Source of the DNA: a virus
Length of the DNA: 39,799 nucleotides
Reading direction: 5' to 3' (one strand)
IMG/VR virus record: IMGVR_UViG_3300010233_000088
Coordinates: 1 to 39,799 of that record
Both the position numbers and the translations under genes were made by a program. Positions 6,203-13,605 of the stretch are shown here, piece after piece; the stretch's first letter is position 1, and every line of letters starts with the position of its first letter. The notes beneath the pieces were generated by a model. It ran no database searches and was not told the origin of the DNA. It saw nothing but the letters and a program-made list of their open reading frames with translations.

Positions 6203-7212
6203 AGCCCTACCCACTCAGGATGTTCCATTGTCCACTTAACTGTACGTTCAAGTGATTCTTCAAGGTTCTTAGGGAATGCATGCCCGTAATTGCGAAGTTT
6301 CTCACCGCTTAATCCGTAGAATGGGTCGTGACCAGGACGGCTTGTTTCTGCGTCAACCATTTTATACTTTAATTCTTCGCCCATAATATTGGCAATCAAT
6401 AGTGCCATGTCTAAGTTACTTATTTGCTTTCCTCCAACAATATTAAATCTCTCCGGTCGGTTTGCTTGCGGATATAAGGGGACAGGAACGTTCTGAAGCA
6501 TGAACAGTAAAGCGTCAGAGGTGTTGCGGGCGTGTAGCCAGAACCTTGCTCCGGAGATTGTCTTTGTTGGGTCTGAGTGAATCGTAACAGTTTCACCTAA
6601 AATTATTTTCCTTATTACCATTGGAATAAATTTTTCATGATCTTGCATCTCCCCAAATGTGTTCATAATGTTTGTAAGGATCACCGGAACCCCATAAGTG
6701 CGCCAGTAGCTTATTGCTATTGCGTCTTGTGATGCTTTGCTTGCGCTATAAGGGTTTGAAGGTAATATGGGAGACCATTCAGGATGATTATGCACTCCAT
6801 CCGTTGGGCCGTAAACCTCATCAGTGCCTATTTGTATAAACTTTATTGGCTTTGCCTGCCGTGCATATTCAAGCATGTTTAACGCAATATTTACATTATT
6901 TTGAACGAAAGGTACGGGGTCTGTGATACTGCGGTCTACATGTGAGGCTGAACAAAAATTTACGATATAATCCACATTTCCAATAGTCCCTCTAAGTACT
7001 GAAGAAATAGGAGCATTTAAATCATGAGTAAATATTCTTACTCTACTTTTATCTTTCTGGTAATGTTCAGAAAATGTTATCCTTTCTGACATCCCTTTAT
7101 GGTTAAAACTGTCAAGGCAAACCACTTCCCAGTCTGTGTTAACAAGAATATGGCTTAAACAATGCGAACCTATAAAACCTCCTGCCCCAGTTATAAGAAT
7201 CCTTTTAGTCAT
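6199..7212 (-). CDS. dTDP-glucose 4,6-dehydratase-like SDR (RmlB family)
   Basis: 337 residues, extended short-chain dehydrogenase. NAD site GAGGFIG (9-15); the family signature SASHVDRSI; catalytic TDE (130-132, in TDEVYG) and YSASK (Tyr155, Lys159); EKFIPMVI downstream. The TDE triad distinguishes 4,6-dehydratases from plain 4-epimerases, so conversion of an NDP-hexose to its 4-keto-6-deoxy form is likely. The product is the normal substrate for NDP-sugar C-methyltransferases such as the one at 11173-12225. No RmlA-type nucleotidyltransferase is in the window, so the activated sugar must come from the host. Overlaps the upstream GT2 by 8 nt. Confidence 0.88.
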   Translation of the reverse strand: MTKRILITGAGGFIGSHCLSHILVNTDWEVVCLDSFNHKGMSERITFSEHYQKDKSRVRIFTHDLNAPISSVLRGTIGNVDYIVNFCSASHVDRSITDPVPFVQNNVNIALNMLEYARQAKPIKFIQIGTDEVYGPTDGVHNHPEWSPILPSNPYSASKASQDAIAISYWRTYGVPVILTNIMNTFGEMQDHEKFIPMVIRKIILGETVTIHSDPTKTISGARFWLHARNTSDALLFMLQNVPVPLYPQANRPERFNIVGGKQISNLDMALLIANIMGEELKYKMVDAETSRPGHDPFYGLSGEKLRNYGHAFPKNLEESLERTVKWTMEHPEWVGL

Positions 7213-8086
7213 TTGGCCTTTCTATAACTTTCGAGTATCTTCTTGCTACGTGATTTCGAAAAAACTTTGAAAGTGACCGGAGAACCAGAGAAGGAACCAA
7301 CATGGCCGTCAGCGTATAAAACCAAAACTTCCATGACAATAATACCTTCTTGTCGTTTTTTACGTGCAGACATATTTCCCCCCAAAGTAAATGTGACGCT
7401 CTATTCTTTAAAGTAATAAATACAGGAAAATCTTGGTAATTTTGTCCTAATAAATCAATCCAGTTTTGGGTAGGTGATTCGGTGTAATAAGAGGATTTTG
7501 TTCCTGTATTAAATCCAGGCATGTAACGAGAAGCCACGGTGTCGTACTCAATCATTGTCCAACGATATTTGGGCAGGTACTGCGATACTATAGATGGCAT
7601 CTCCACAAAGATTTTATTTGTCCCGACTATGTCCATTTTTCTAAACGCCATTCCTGACGGACAACAGCTACTTGTCAAAATGTTAGGGTCGCGACAAACG
7701 CCAATCGCACCTTTGTGACCATGTAAGAAGTAATACTTGTAGGCAGCAATGATTCCTATTTCTTTATTCTCGTTGAAGATTTTAACAATATCACTTAAAA
7801 CTTTTGGATGTGTTAAAATATCATCGGCACACAAATATAATATATACCGAGTTTCACATAATGTCATTAACTTTTCTAAGTTTTTTCCTATCCCTAAATT
7901 AAATGGGTTTGATATGACACGAACGCCAAAACTTAAAGCTATCTCCGCCGTATTGTCCGAAGAGCAGTCATCACAGACAAGGATTTCCTTTAACGGGTAC
8001 TCTTGGTCTAATGCGCTTTCTATCGCTTCTGCAATAACATCTTGGTTATTATGAGAAGGAATTGCTATAGTTATTTTATTTTTCAT
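7205..8086 (-). CDS. Family-2 glycosyltransferase, paralogue of 8322-9194
   Basis: 293 residues. GT-A fold: AIPSHNN, CDDCSSDNT (first Asp pair) and CADD (metal-binding DXD equivalent, about residue 98). A hydrophobic segment near residue 245-270 and a basic tail suggest membrane association. It shares blocks with the gene two places upstream: (N/C)PSG(L/M)AFRK, TNK(M/I)F(V/I)E, (K/E)YDTVA(V/S)R, SP..(E/N)W and WGEIC/WDEIC. The two are therefore a diverged tandem duplication. The start ATG overlaps the preceding stop (ATGA). Substrate unknown; addition of a sugar to a lipid-linked or surface glycan is expected. Confidence 0.85.
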   Translation of the reverse strand: MKNKITIAIPSHNNQDVIAEAIESALDQEYPLKEILVCDDCSSDNTAEIALSFGVRVISNPFNLGIGKNLEKLMTLCETRYILYLCADDILTHPKVLSDIVKIFNENKEIGIIAAYKYYFLHGHKGAIGVCRDPNILTSSCCPSGMAFRKMDIVGTNKIFVEMPSIVSQYLPKYRWTMIEYDTVASRYMPGFNTGTKSSYYTESPTQNWIDLLGQNYQDFPVFITLKNRASHLLWGEICLHVKNDKKVLLSWKFWFYTLTAMLVPSLVLRSLSKFFRNHVARRYSKVIERPND

Positions 8087-8325
8087 TTATAAAAATCTTT
8101 CTCAAAAAAAATATAAAAAACAAATGTGATATTACATACACAGATTAAGACCCTTCTTTGCATTTTTTTAAATCCAAATTCAATATTTACAATATGAAAA
8201 TTAGAGTGATCTGGATTTTCTATTTGAACACAAATCCTAACTGCTTTGTATTGTGTAAAGAAAGCATCAAATCCTATAACAGAAATGTTAGGATGGTCTG
8301 ATTCTGGAATAAAACGAAATCTCAT
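8083..8325 (-). CDS. 80-residue protein between two GT2 paralogues
   Basis: Start ATG at 8325 chosen because it forms ATGA with the preceding GT2 stop and its own stop forms ATGA with the next GT2 start. The N-terminal part is beta-rich (RFRFIPESDHPNISVIGFDAFF...), and the C-terminus is hydrophobic (VLICVCNITFVFYIFF), probably a single membrane helix. No family recognised. The position between two paralogous glycosyltransferases suggests a role as a partner or membrane anchor, but this is inference. Confidence 0.6.
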   Translation of the reverse strand: MRFRFIPESDHPNISVIGFDAFFTQYKAVRICVQIENPDHSNFHIVNIEFGFKKMQRRVLICVCNITFVFYIFFEKDFYK

Positions 8326-9194
8326 TTCCTTTTTACCTCCCTTGTTGTCCATTTTCCCCACGTTGCCCTGTAAATATCCGGAATTTTAAGTAGTATTGGT
8401 GTCGGTATAATAAGTGCCACCAGACCAAAAAACCAAAGGCAAGGATTGAATATATTATCAGGATTGACCCATACAAAATTACAGATCTCATCCCACACCG
8501 CCTTTCTGGTGAAGTAATTGCTGATTTGAATTAAGGATGTGAAGTCATTGGATTCCCAGCCAAGCTTTGCCCATTCAAGAACAGGGGAAGAAGTCCACAT
8601 TTTTTTATAATAGTCTTTAGATCGGGCGGTGCTCTTGTGGACACGTACGGCAACGGTGTCGTATTTTAGAATTGAATATAACCATCCTCTTTCAATAACA
8701 GATTGGACTAAAAAAGGCGCTTCAATAAACATTTTATTTGTTAATACTAATTTTCCAACGTAATTTATCTTTCCTGGTAGAGTTGTGAATTTACCATCTA
8801 AAATGCTCTTTCTAAATGCCAACCCCGATGGATTATTAGCAATTTCGAATATATTATCACCACGCCAAGCCCTTACCGGTCTTTTATCTCCATCTACAAA
8901 CTGATAATACCATCTTGACACATGACCCATTCCAGTATGAGTTTCAAAACATTTTACAATATCTTCAATTACGTGCTTGTCTGTAAAATAGTCGTCTGCA
9001 CAAAGCAACACTATAATGTCCCCTTTAGCGTATGATATTGCTCGGTTAAACGATTCCCCGCTTCCAACGCCTTCAAGATCATCGTAAACAACAGTTTCAA
9101 TGTTCTTGTATGTCTGCATGTTAATACTTGCGCGGGCTTCTGGTAAAAATTGATCCTGTTTATAATTGGCTATACATACGCTAACGGCGAGCAT
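8322..9194 (-). CDS. Family-2 glycosyltransferase
   Basis: 290 residues. SVCIANYKQDQFL, YDDLEG (first Asp pair in a shortened loop), and LCADDYF (metal site, about residue 68-71) place it in GT2. The middle carries NPSGLAFRKS and TNKMFIEAPF, shared with the paralogue at 7205. The C-terminus (CLWFFGLVALIIPTPILL) is hydrophobic and ends in a basic tail, suggesting peripheral membrane attachment. It overlaps the upstream GT2 by 14 nt. The acceptor is unknown. Confidence 0.85.
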   Translation of the reverse strand: MLAVSVCIANYKQDQFLPEARASINMQTYKNIETVVYDDLEGVGSGESFNRAISYAKGDIIVLLCADDYFTDKHVIEDIVKCFETHTGMGHVSRWYYQFVDGDKRPVRAWRGDNIFEIANNPSGLAFRKSILDGKFTTLPGKINYVGKLVLTNKMFIEAPFLVQSVIERGWLYSILKYDTVAVRVHKSTARSKDYYKKMWTSSPVLEWAKLGWESNDFTSLIQISNYFTRKAVWDEICNFVWVNPDNIFNPCLWFFGLVALIIPTPILLKIPDIYRATWGKWTTREVKRK

Positions 9195-9864
9195 AGATTA
9201 TCCCCCTAATTACCAATAGAAATATAAGCCCCAAAGTAAGTATTGGATGTCTTAACAACTTCTTCCACTTCCCCTTTTCAGTATAAACAGTCACACACCT
9301 GTACCAAATATTCAAACAACGATCATCGGGATTAAGTTCTTTGTATTTATCCATACTCTTTGAGTAGTACGCTTTCTTCTGGCAATACTTATAAAATGGG
9401 ATGTCGTCATGGTGATAAAGGACTGATTTGCTTACTGCCCTTAATCCAATTATTCTATTACCAAAGTCTGCATCTTCCGGCCCATGCAATTCTTCGTTAA
9501 AAAGGGGGCAACAACGCCTTAATACCGCTTTAGGCACATCTACAGACGTTCCGGTCAAAAAAGACCTCTCAAATGCCCTTATACGCCCAAAGAATGACTT
9601 TGCTACGATGATTTCAGGGATATATACAGATGTGTAACCTGTACTTATTAGATTTTCACATTCTTTAACTACACCAGGGCCCAAAGACTGATCGCTGTCT
9701 AACCAAATAATGATGTCCCCTTTTGCTTGGCGTATTGCCATATTCCTTTGAACCGATCTTTCAAGTCCCTGGTTGATTTCAATGTATTCAACATTGAGGG
9801 GCAAAGAATTTCTTAAAACGGATGTGTCCCTGCCATGGTTAGCACAAATTATGCTTGTTTTCAT
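9181..9864 (-). CDS. Family-2 glycosyltransferase with C-terminal membrane anchor
   Basis: 227 residues. GT-A features: SIICANHGRD, LERSVQRNMAIRQAKGDIIIWLDSD (DSD metal site, about 57-59), GPEDADFGNRI (the ED catalytic-base region) and a final hydrophobic helix PILTLGLIFLLVIRGIIYARR. Shorter than the two neighbouring GT2 enzymes and a separate lineage. Stop and start are coupled to the FAD enzyme upstream by ATGA and to the downstream GT2 by a 14-nt overlap. Confidence 0.83.
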   Translation of the reverse strand: MKTSIICANHGRDTSVLRNSLPLNVEYIEINQGLERSVQRNMAIRQAKGDIIIWLDSDQSLGPGVVKECENLISTGYTSVYIPEIIVAKSFFGRIRAFERSFLTGTSVDVPKAVLRRCCPLFNEELHGPEDADFGNRIIGLRAVSKSVLYHHDDIPFYKYCQKKAYYSKSMDKYKELNPDDRCLNIWYRCVTVYTEKGKWKKLLRHPILTLGLIFLLVIRGIIYARR

Positions 9865-10988
9865 ACATCAAAACCCATCATAATTGATTGAGTAACCCCG
9901 CAAAATTCCCACTTACCATACCGGCCTGTACTGGTAATATCTCTTTCCTTAAGCCATTGAATTTCCTTGGAAACATCTTCTTTGTTGTACTGCCACGTAT
10001 ACGCACACTCAACCCAATCAATGCAAATCGTTTCAGGTTTTTTAATCCATCCCCAATCCATAAGCTCTTGACAGACTTCCCTTGCTATGAGATTCGTTTC
10101 TATGCCTTTAATTTTTGTATTATGGTACGCGATTTCAACGCTTAATCCTACTCGATTAGGCGGAGCTTTTGATTCATCAACATTTGTATAAAAACTAACG
10201 CGGTGGAATCCTGATTTACAAAATGGTATATATAGCCAATGTTCTTTGGGAAAATTAACGTTTGATTCTGCACCAACATTTATTACTAAAACAGAGGTGT
10301 AAGGAAGATTTGATTCTTGACCGCATAATTCCATACATTTGTTTAATGGGATTGTTGAAATTAACCTTCCGTATTCTTCCGAAGTACCATCCTCAAATTC
10401 AACCTCTCTGTCATCCGTATGTATCTTTGTTGCTTTCTTGTTATATTGAATATCACACTTACTCGCCATCTTCTCAACTAAATCATCTAATCCGTTAACA
10501 GGATCACAAAAGGTACTTACCCATCCTGTTCCTGTTTTGGGTGTTTTATAATTATCTTGTGGTAATACGGAGCTCATTAAACCAGCCGTATATTTTTCAT
10601 TAAATGGGTGAAAAAACAAATTACATTGTTCTTTCCCAAAATTAGAAACAAGCCACCCATCAAAATATTGAGGAGACCAATCTCCTTTGAATTCTTCCAA
10701 ATCTTTTGAAGCCGTAGATTGAAAAGGATAAGGGAAAATATGGTTATAATAAACTCCTGCCTTACGCTCGTATTCTTTAACCTCAACTAAACTCTTGATG
10801 TATTCAAGTCCCTTGTCTTTACCAAAAAGGTAATGTGGCCCCCCGTTTGAGAACCTAAAACCGTCCTTCACATAGTCCGTACAAATACCGCCTGCGTGAT
10901 CGGTTTTCTCGTAAATGGTTGCCCCTGTCTTAATGCCCGCTGCCATACCTGAAAATCCTGCCCCAATTATGATAGTTTTACTTTGCAT
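9861..10988 (-). CDS. FAD-dependent oxidoreductase/mutase of the UDP-galactopyranose mutase-like group
   Basis: 375 residues. N-terminal dinucleotide fold GAGFSGMAAGI (8-18) followed by YEKTDHAGGICTDY, then GGPHYLFGK, which recalls the H/GPH-x-F region of galactopyranose mutases; the C-terminus GRYGKWEFCGVTQSIMMGF recalls the FAD-closing G-R-x-G motif. The family converts pyranose to furanose sugars or acts as amine/protoporphyrinogen oxidase; in this operon the sugar role is the likelier. The true mutase active-site arginines cannot be checked by eye. Overlaps the 68-residue gene by 22 nt. Confidence 0.8.
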   Translation of the reverse strand: MQSKTIIIGAGFSGMAAGIKTGATIYEKTDHAGGICTDYVKDGFRFSNGGPHYLFGKDKGLEYIKSLVEVKEYERKAGVYYNHIFPYPFQSTASKDLEEFKGDWSPQYFDGWLVSNFGKEQCNLFFHPFNEKYTAGLMSSVLPQDNYKTPKTGTGWVSTFCDPVNGLDDLVEKMASKCDIQYNKKATKIHTDDREVEFEDGTSEEYGRLISTIPLNKCMELCGQESNLPYTSVLVINVGAESNVNFPKEHWLYIPFCKSGFHRVSFYTNVDESKAPPNRVGLSVEIAYHNTKIKGIETNLIAREVCQELMDWGWIKKPETICIDWVECAYTWQYNKEDVSKEIQWLKERDITSTGRYGKWEFCGVTQSIMMGFDV

Positions 10989-11173
10989 TTAAACTCCAGT
11001 TTGTGATAACTTATATTGTAATTATTGTTTACGTCTTTTTTTATTTTAATACCATCGACCCTAAACTCTTCTCCATCTTCTGTTCTAGCATATAGTCCAC
11101 TCTTTTGATCTAATTTCAAAAGTTGTTTTACATAATCGCCAACTGTGGCTTTTACTATAAATATTTCTTTCAT
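10967..11173 (-). CDS. 68-residue mini-protein in the glycan operon
   Basis: Begins MKEIFIVKATVGDYVKQLLKLD and continues with alternating charged and hydrophobic residues suggestive of a small beta-rich domain. The start overlaps the methyltransferase stop (TAATG) and the end overlaps the FAD gene by 22 nt. One Cys; no membrane segment. Unrecognised. Confidence 0.6.
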   Translation of the reverse strand: MKEIFIVKATVGDYVKQLLKLDQKSGLYARTEDGEEFRVDGIKIKKDVNNNYNISYHKLEFKCKVKLS

Positions 11174-12225
11174 TAAATTATCCTTTCAAATCTATCATTC
11201 TTGTTAGGACGTAACTTTTTAATCTTTACGGATATTTCATCAAATAGGTTGTGAGCGCAAATGATGTTTAAATCCCTTGGGTCTTTAGAAAAATGTTCTG
11301 CGCTTACTATTGGGGAATTTATGCCTGGAATAAACTTCCCTTGCTTTAAATGGTTGTCATCAACTACGTATTCGGGTTTTAGGTTATAATAATTTAGTAA
11401 AACTATTTCGCTGGCGCTTGCTCCATAAACAACAAAATTACCTTGCGTTTCCTTGCATGGCCTTGCCATACCTAGCCGTGCCGTTCCACGCCTTGCCGTA
11501 TCGATTTTTCTAATTTCAAATAAATAGCTCTCTCTGTGCATTGGTGCTGTTTTAAAACTCACAACTTCAACACCACATTTTTGAGCAAGCACCATCATGC
11601 TTTGAGGTGTAAAATAAGAAATATGCTCATGGTAAAAATTATCTAAGCGGGCGGGTGTGGTAAGTATATAAATTCTCCCCTTGTCTTTAAGTAGTTTGGA
11701 AGCTTCAATTAAGAATGTCTTGGGGTCGTCATTATGGGCAAACACATTAAAAGCGGTAATTAAATCAAACTTCATTCCAATATCTGCCTGTAAAGGGAAA
11801 AATTCGTTTAAAACATGAACTTCTCTTTTAATTGCTATTTCATAAAGGTCTTTACATGGCTCTATCCCCATGACAAACCATCCCTCCATTTTTAAACAAC
11901 TCAATAGAGTTCCGTCATTACATCCTATATCAATAGCGGTGTTGCCATAATGATTGAGTGATTGGGAAAAATCTATTAAAAAATCAAGATGAGATATAGA
12001 TGTTCCTGTTTGGTAAAGATAGTCCTTAAACAACAATTCCCGATCAACCGCTACGCTTAACTGTTTATGTGTACATAACAGACATTCATTGACTACTAAT
12101 GGAAATTTAACATCTTCTTTTTCAGGAGAAACTTTTAAATTATTAACTAGAGGCATTAATCCCATATCACAGAAAATATTTAATTCTTTATTCCCACACA
12201 CCAAACATGATTTAAGTTCCTTCAA
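11173..12225 (-). CDS. NDP-sugar C-methyltransferase with zinc-binding N-terminus
   Basis: 350 residues. Cys4 zinc module (C7, C10, C48, C51), SAM-binding motif DIGCNDGTLL (99-108), the FYHEHISYF segment (about 197-205), HRES in place of the usual HGGS (230-233), and a C-terminal domain starting NFVVYGAS and ending with VSAEHFSKDP. This is the TylCIII/NovU-type architecture that methylates C-3 or C-5 of dTDP-4-keto-6-deoxy sugars, the product of the RmlB-like enzyme. It is about 60 residues shorter than typical members because the linker before the C-terminal domain is replaced by a low-complexity TARRGTARLGMARP segment. Start is TTG at 12225, six bases after GGAG. Confidence 0.85.
   Translation of the reverse strand: MKELKSCLVCGNKELNIFCDMGLMPLVNNLKVSPEKEDVKFPLVVNECLLCTHKQLSVAVDRELLFKDYLYQTGTSISHLDFLIDFSQSLNHYGNTAIDIGCNDGTLLSCLKMEGWFVMGIEPCKDLYEIAIKREVHVLNEFFPLQADIGMKFDLITAFNVFAHNDDPKTFLIEASKLLKDKGRIYILTTPARLDNFYHEHISYFTPQSMMVLAQKCGVEVVSFKTAPMHRESYLFEIRKIDTARRGTARLGMARPCKETQGNFVVYGASASEIVLLNYYNLKPEYVVDDNHLKQGKFIPGINSPIVSAEHFSKDPRDLNIICAHNLFDEISVKIKKLRPNKNDRFERII
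11441..11500. repeat. Pentanucleotide-periodic tract inside the methyltransferase gene
   Basis: On the plus strand the 60 bases fall into twelve 5-base units, ten of them beginning CC (CCTTG, CCATA, CCTAG, CCGTG, CCGTT, CCACG...). On the coding strand this is a run of NNNGG units. Because 5 is not a multiple of 3, the tract reads through all frames and encodes Ala/Arg/Gly-rich peptide. It is much more GC-rich than its surroundings and sits exactly at an expected domain linker. Confidence 0.75.
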
Positions 12226-12318
12226 TTCTTTCTCCTTTTTCCCCTAGAACCCACCTGTTTCTATTTAGCGTCTATACTTTCGCTGTTTGCATTTTTAATG
12301 TCCTCCTCATAACACTCT

Positions 12319-12338
12319 GTTGTGGGTGATGGGGTTAA
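12319..12338. repeat. 20-bp direct repeat, copy 1 (second copy 12548-12567)
   Basis: TGTTGTGGGTGATGGGGTTA occurs at about 12319-12338 and again at about 12548-12567, flanking the 63-residue gene. On the coding strand both copies lie upstream of an ATG or ribosome site, so they belong to the set of duplicated gene-leader elements in 12.3-13.9 kb. Confidence 0.7.
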
Positions 12339-12526
12339 AATATGCTTTTTAATATCCTGACCTTAACTGCCTTAAATCCATTATTTTTATTGATAAAATC
12401 TTTTGCCATATATTCCATAGGCCACGCATTAGGATATAACTCGCCTTCTGGGTTTATCACACCCCACGCTTCTGCTTTCTTTACACCGCCAATTCCTTTT
12501 TGCCTTCTGCCAATATTATGCTTCAT
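12335..12526 (-). CDS. 63-residue basic protein, unrecognised
   Basis: Start ATG at 12526 preferred over 12538, because GGAG lies about 8 bases before it and the upstream ATG touches its own AAGGA. The sequence begins MKHNIGRRQKGIGGVKKAEAWG and has an aromatic middle (YPNAWPMEYMAKDFIN). It is flanked by the 20-bp repeat described above. No family recognised. Confidence 0.55.
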   Translation of the reverse strand: MKHNIGRRQKGIGGVKKAEAWGVINPEGELYPNAWPMEYMAKDFINKNNGFKAVKVRILKSIF

Positions 12527-12564
12527 CACGCTCTCCATTCCTTTAACTGTTGTGGGTGATGGGG

Positions 12565-12651
12565 TTATTTTCTTAATTTATCTATTGAATTACAAATCAT
12601 AAAACTTGAAAAAATTATAGCAAAACTGATAGTTAACCCTAAATACATCAT
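12565..12651 (-). CDS. 28-residue single-helix membrane peptide
   Basis: ATGATG at 12651 preceded by GGAGAG, encoding MMYLGLTISFAIIFSSFMIC followed by a short polar tail ending LRK. The hydrophobic run and positively charged end fit a single inside-anchored membrane helix. It has the same upstream leader (variant with CATTGTTAAAGGA) as the other mini-genes here. Its size makes it uncertain. Confidence 0.4.
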   Translation of the reverse strand: MMYLGLTISFAIIFSSFMICNSIDKLRK

Positions 12652-12682
12652 TCTCTCTCCATTCCTTTAACAATGCCGTTGA

Positions 12683-12850
12683 TTACATCTCCATAACATC
12701 ATATATCTCATGTTCATCCAATGCCTCAAACACTCGCCTTGCAGTAGGAATATCTGCTGCTTGAATTATTCTATCTCTTATTTCATCTCGCACATGATAT
12801 CCCAATCCATTAACTATAGAAACTTCATAACGTATTCTGTATTGTTTCAT
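12683..12850 (-). CDS. 55-residue mini-protein in cassette array
   Basis: ATG at 12850 six bases after GGAGGG in the shared leader; ends TAA at 12685-12683. Sequence begins MKQYRIRYEVSIVNGLGYHV, then a charged helical stretch rich in Arg, Ala and Glu. No motif recognised. It has its own copy of the repeated leader (12851-12874). Confidence 0.6.
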   Translation of the reverse strand: MKQYRIRYEVSIVNGLGYHVRDEIRDRIIQAADIPTARRVFEALDEHEIYDVMEM

Positions 12851-12874
12851 ATCCCTCCTTTAACAATGCCGTTT
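12851..12874 (-). promoter_or_regulatory. Repeated mini-gene leader (one of six near-identical copies)
   Basis: Minus-strand core CGGCATTGTTAAAGGAGGG ending in a strong ribosome site directly before an ATG. Near-identical copies lie at 12851-12874, 13119-13142, 13309-13332, 13577-13600 and 13846-13869, with a diverged one at 12652-12680. Each copy heads one small gene. Conservation extends about 10 bases beyond the ribosome site, more than translation alone needs. Confidence 0.8.
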
Positions 12875-13118
12875 AATCTCTAATAATTTTTAAAGCGTGT
12901 TCAATCTCACATCTAAAAGACCCAATATCCTTGAGCATGGTAAGAAAAGCTTCTAATCTTGCACTATCAAACCAATATTTTTGTGAACCATACCCACTGT
13001 CAAAAGATAATATTCCAGCGGTAGATTGGTACTCCATTTTAGCTACATGACTTGGACATCCTTCTTGTCTGCAATCATCCGAGCATGAATATTTAAACTC
13101 TCTTACTGTAGTACTCAT
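12873..13118 (-). CDS. 81-residue Cys-rich protein, duplicate copy A
   Basis: Identical at protein and DNA level to the gene at 13331-13576. N-terminal part has C-x3-C-x4-C (CSDDCRQEGC) and a His (PSHVAKMEYQ), then a beta-rich segment and a C-terminal helix. It may bind one metal ion. Its ribosome site lies in the shared leader at 13119-13142. No family recognised. Confidence 0.75.
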   Translation of the reverse strand: MSTTVREFKYSCSDDCRQEGCPSHVAKMEYQSTAGILSFDSGYGSQKYWFDSARLEAFLTMLKDIGSFRCEIEHALKIIRD

Positions 13119-13140
13119 ACCCCTCCTTTAACAATGCCGT

Positions 13141-13308
13141 TTAAATAAACCATTCATATTTTTCATATTTATTACATTTTCTACATTTCTTCCAAGAGAA
13201 TTTTTCTCCTTCGATTGCATGATGAACAACTGAATTTAATTCTATTGACCATTCATGCTCACAACACTGCTCATTCCATGCTTTTTTAATAAAATTAAAT
13301 AAACTCAT
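13141..13308 (-). CDS. 55-residue Cys/His mini-protein, zinc-ribbon-like
   Basis: ATG at 13308 after GGAGGGAT of the leader; stop TAA at 13143-13141. Contains CC-x-H (CCEHEW), HH and C-x2-C (CRKC), enough for a zinc site resembling short phage zinc-ribbon proteins (EHEWS...CRKCNKYEKYEW). It is the single-copy gene lying between the two identical copies of the 81-residue gene. Confidence 0.65.
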   Translation of the reverse strand: MSLFNFIKKAWNEQCCEHEWSIELNSVVHHAIEGEKFSWKKCRKCNKYEKYEWFI

Positions 13309-13602
13309 ATCCCTCCTTTAACAATGCCGTTTAATCTCTAATAATTTTTAAAGCGTGTTCAATCTCACATCTAAAAGACCCAATATCCTTGAGCATGGTA
13401 AGAAAAGCTTCTAATCTTGCACTATCAAACCAATATTTTTGTGAACCATACCCACTGTCAAAAGATAATATTCCAGCGGTAGATTGGTACTCCATTTTAG
13501 CTACATGACTTGGACATCCTTCTTGTCTGCAATCATCCGAGCATGAATATTTAAACTCTCTTACTGTAGTACTCATACCCCTCCTTTAACAATGCCGTTT
13601 AA
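13305..13602. repeat. 298-bp perfect direct repeat, copy 2
   Basis: Second copy of the 298-bp unit (see 12847-13144). The absence of any difference, including third codon positions, means either a recent duplication or ongoing gene conversion; an assembly collapse or expansion error is also possible. Confidence 0.92.
13331..13576 (-). CDS. 81-residue Cys-rich protein, duplicate copy B
   Basis: Second, identical copy of the 12873-13118 gene, with the same leader and ribosome site (13577-13600). Two identical copies may raise dosage. The copies also provide homology for expansion and contraction of the array. Confidence 0.75.
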   Translation of the reverse strand: MSTTVREFKYSCSDDCRQEGCPSHVAKMEYQSTAGILSFDSGYGSQKYWFDSARLEAFLTMLKDIGSFRCEIEHALKIIRD

Positions 13603-13605
13603 TAA

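Larger units (their letters stand above)
12847..13144. repeat. 298-bp perfect direct repeat, copy 1 (copy 2 at 13305-13602)
   Basis: Base-for-base identity with 13305-13602 at an offset of 458 bp. The repeat holds one complete 81-codon gene plus the leader element at both ends. Breakpoints fall in the leader (TCATATCCCTCC and GCCGTTTAA), as expected if recombination between leader copies created the duplication. Confidence 0.92.

Noticed and set aside
12226-12334. Short frames after AGGAGG at about 12300
   Set aside because: They give only 6-12 codons before a stop; too little evidence to call a peptide.
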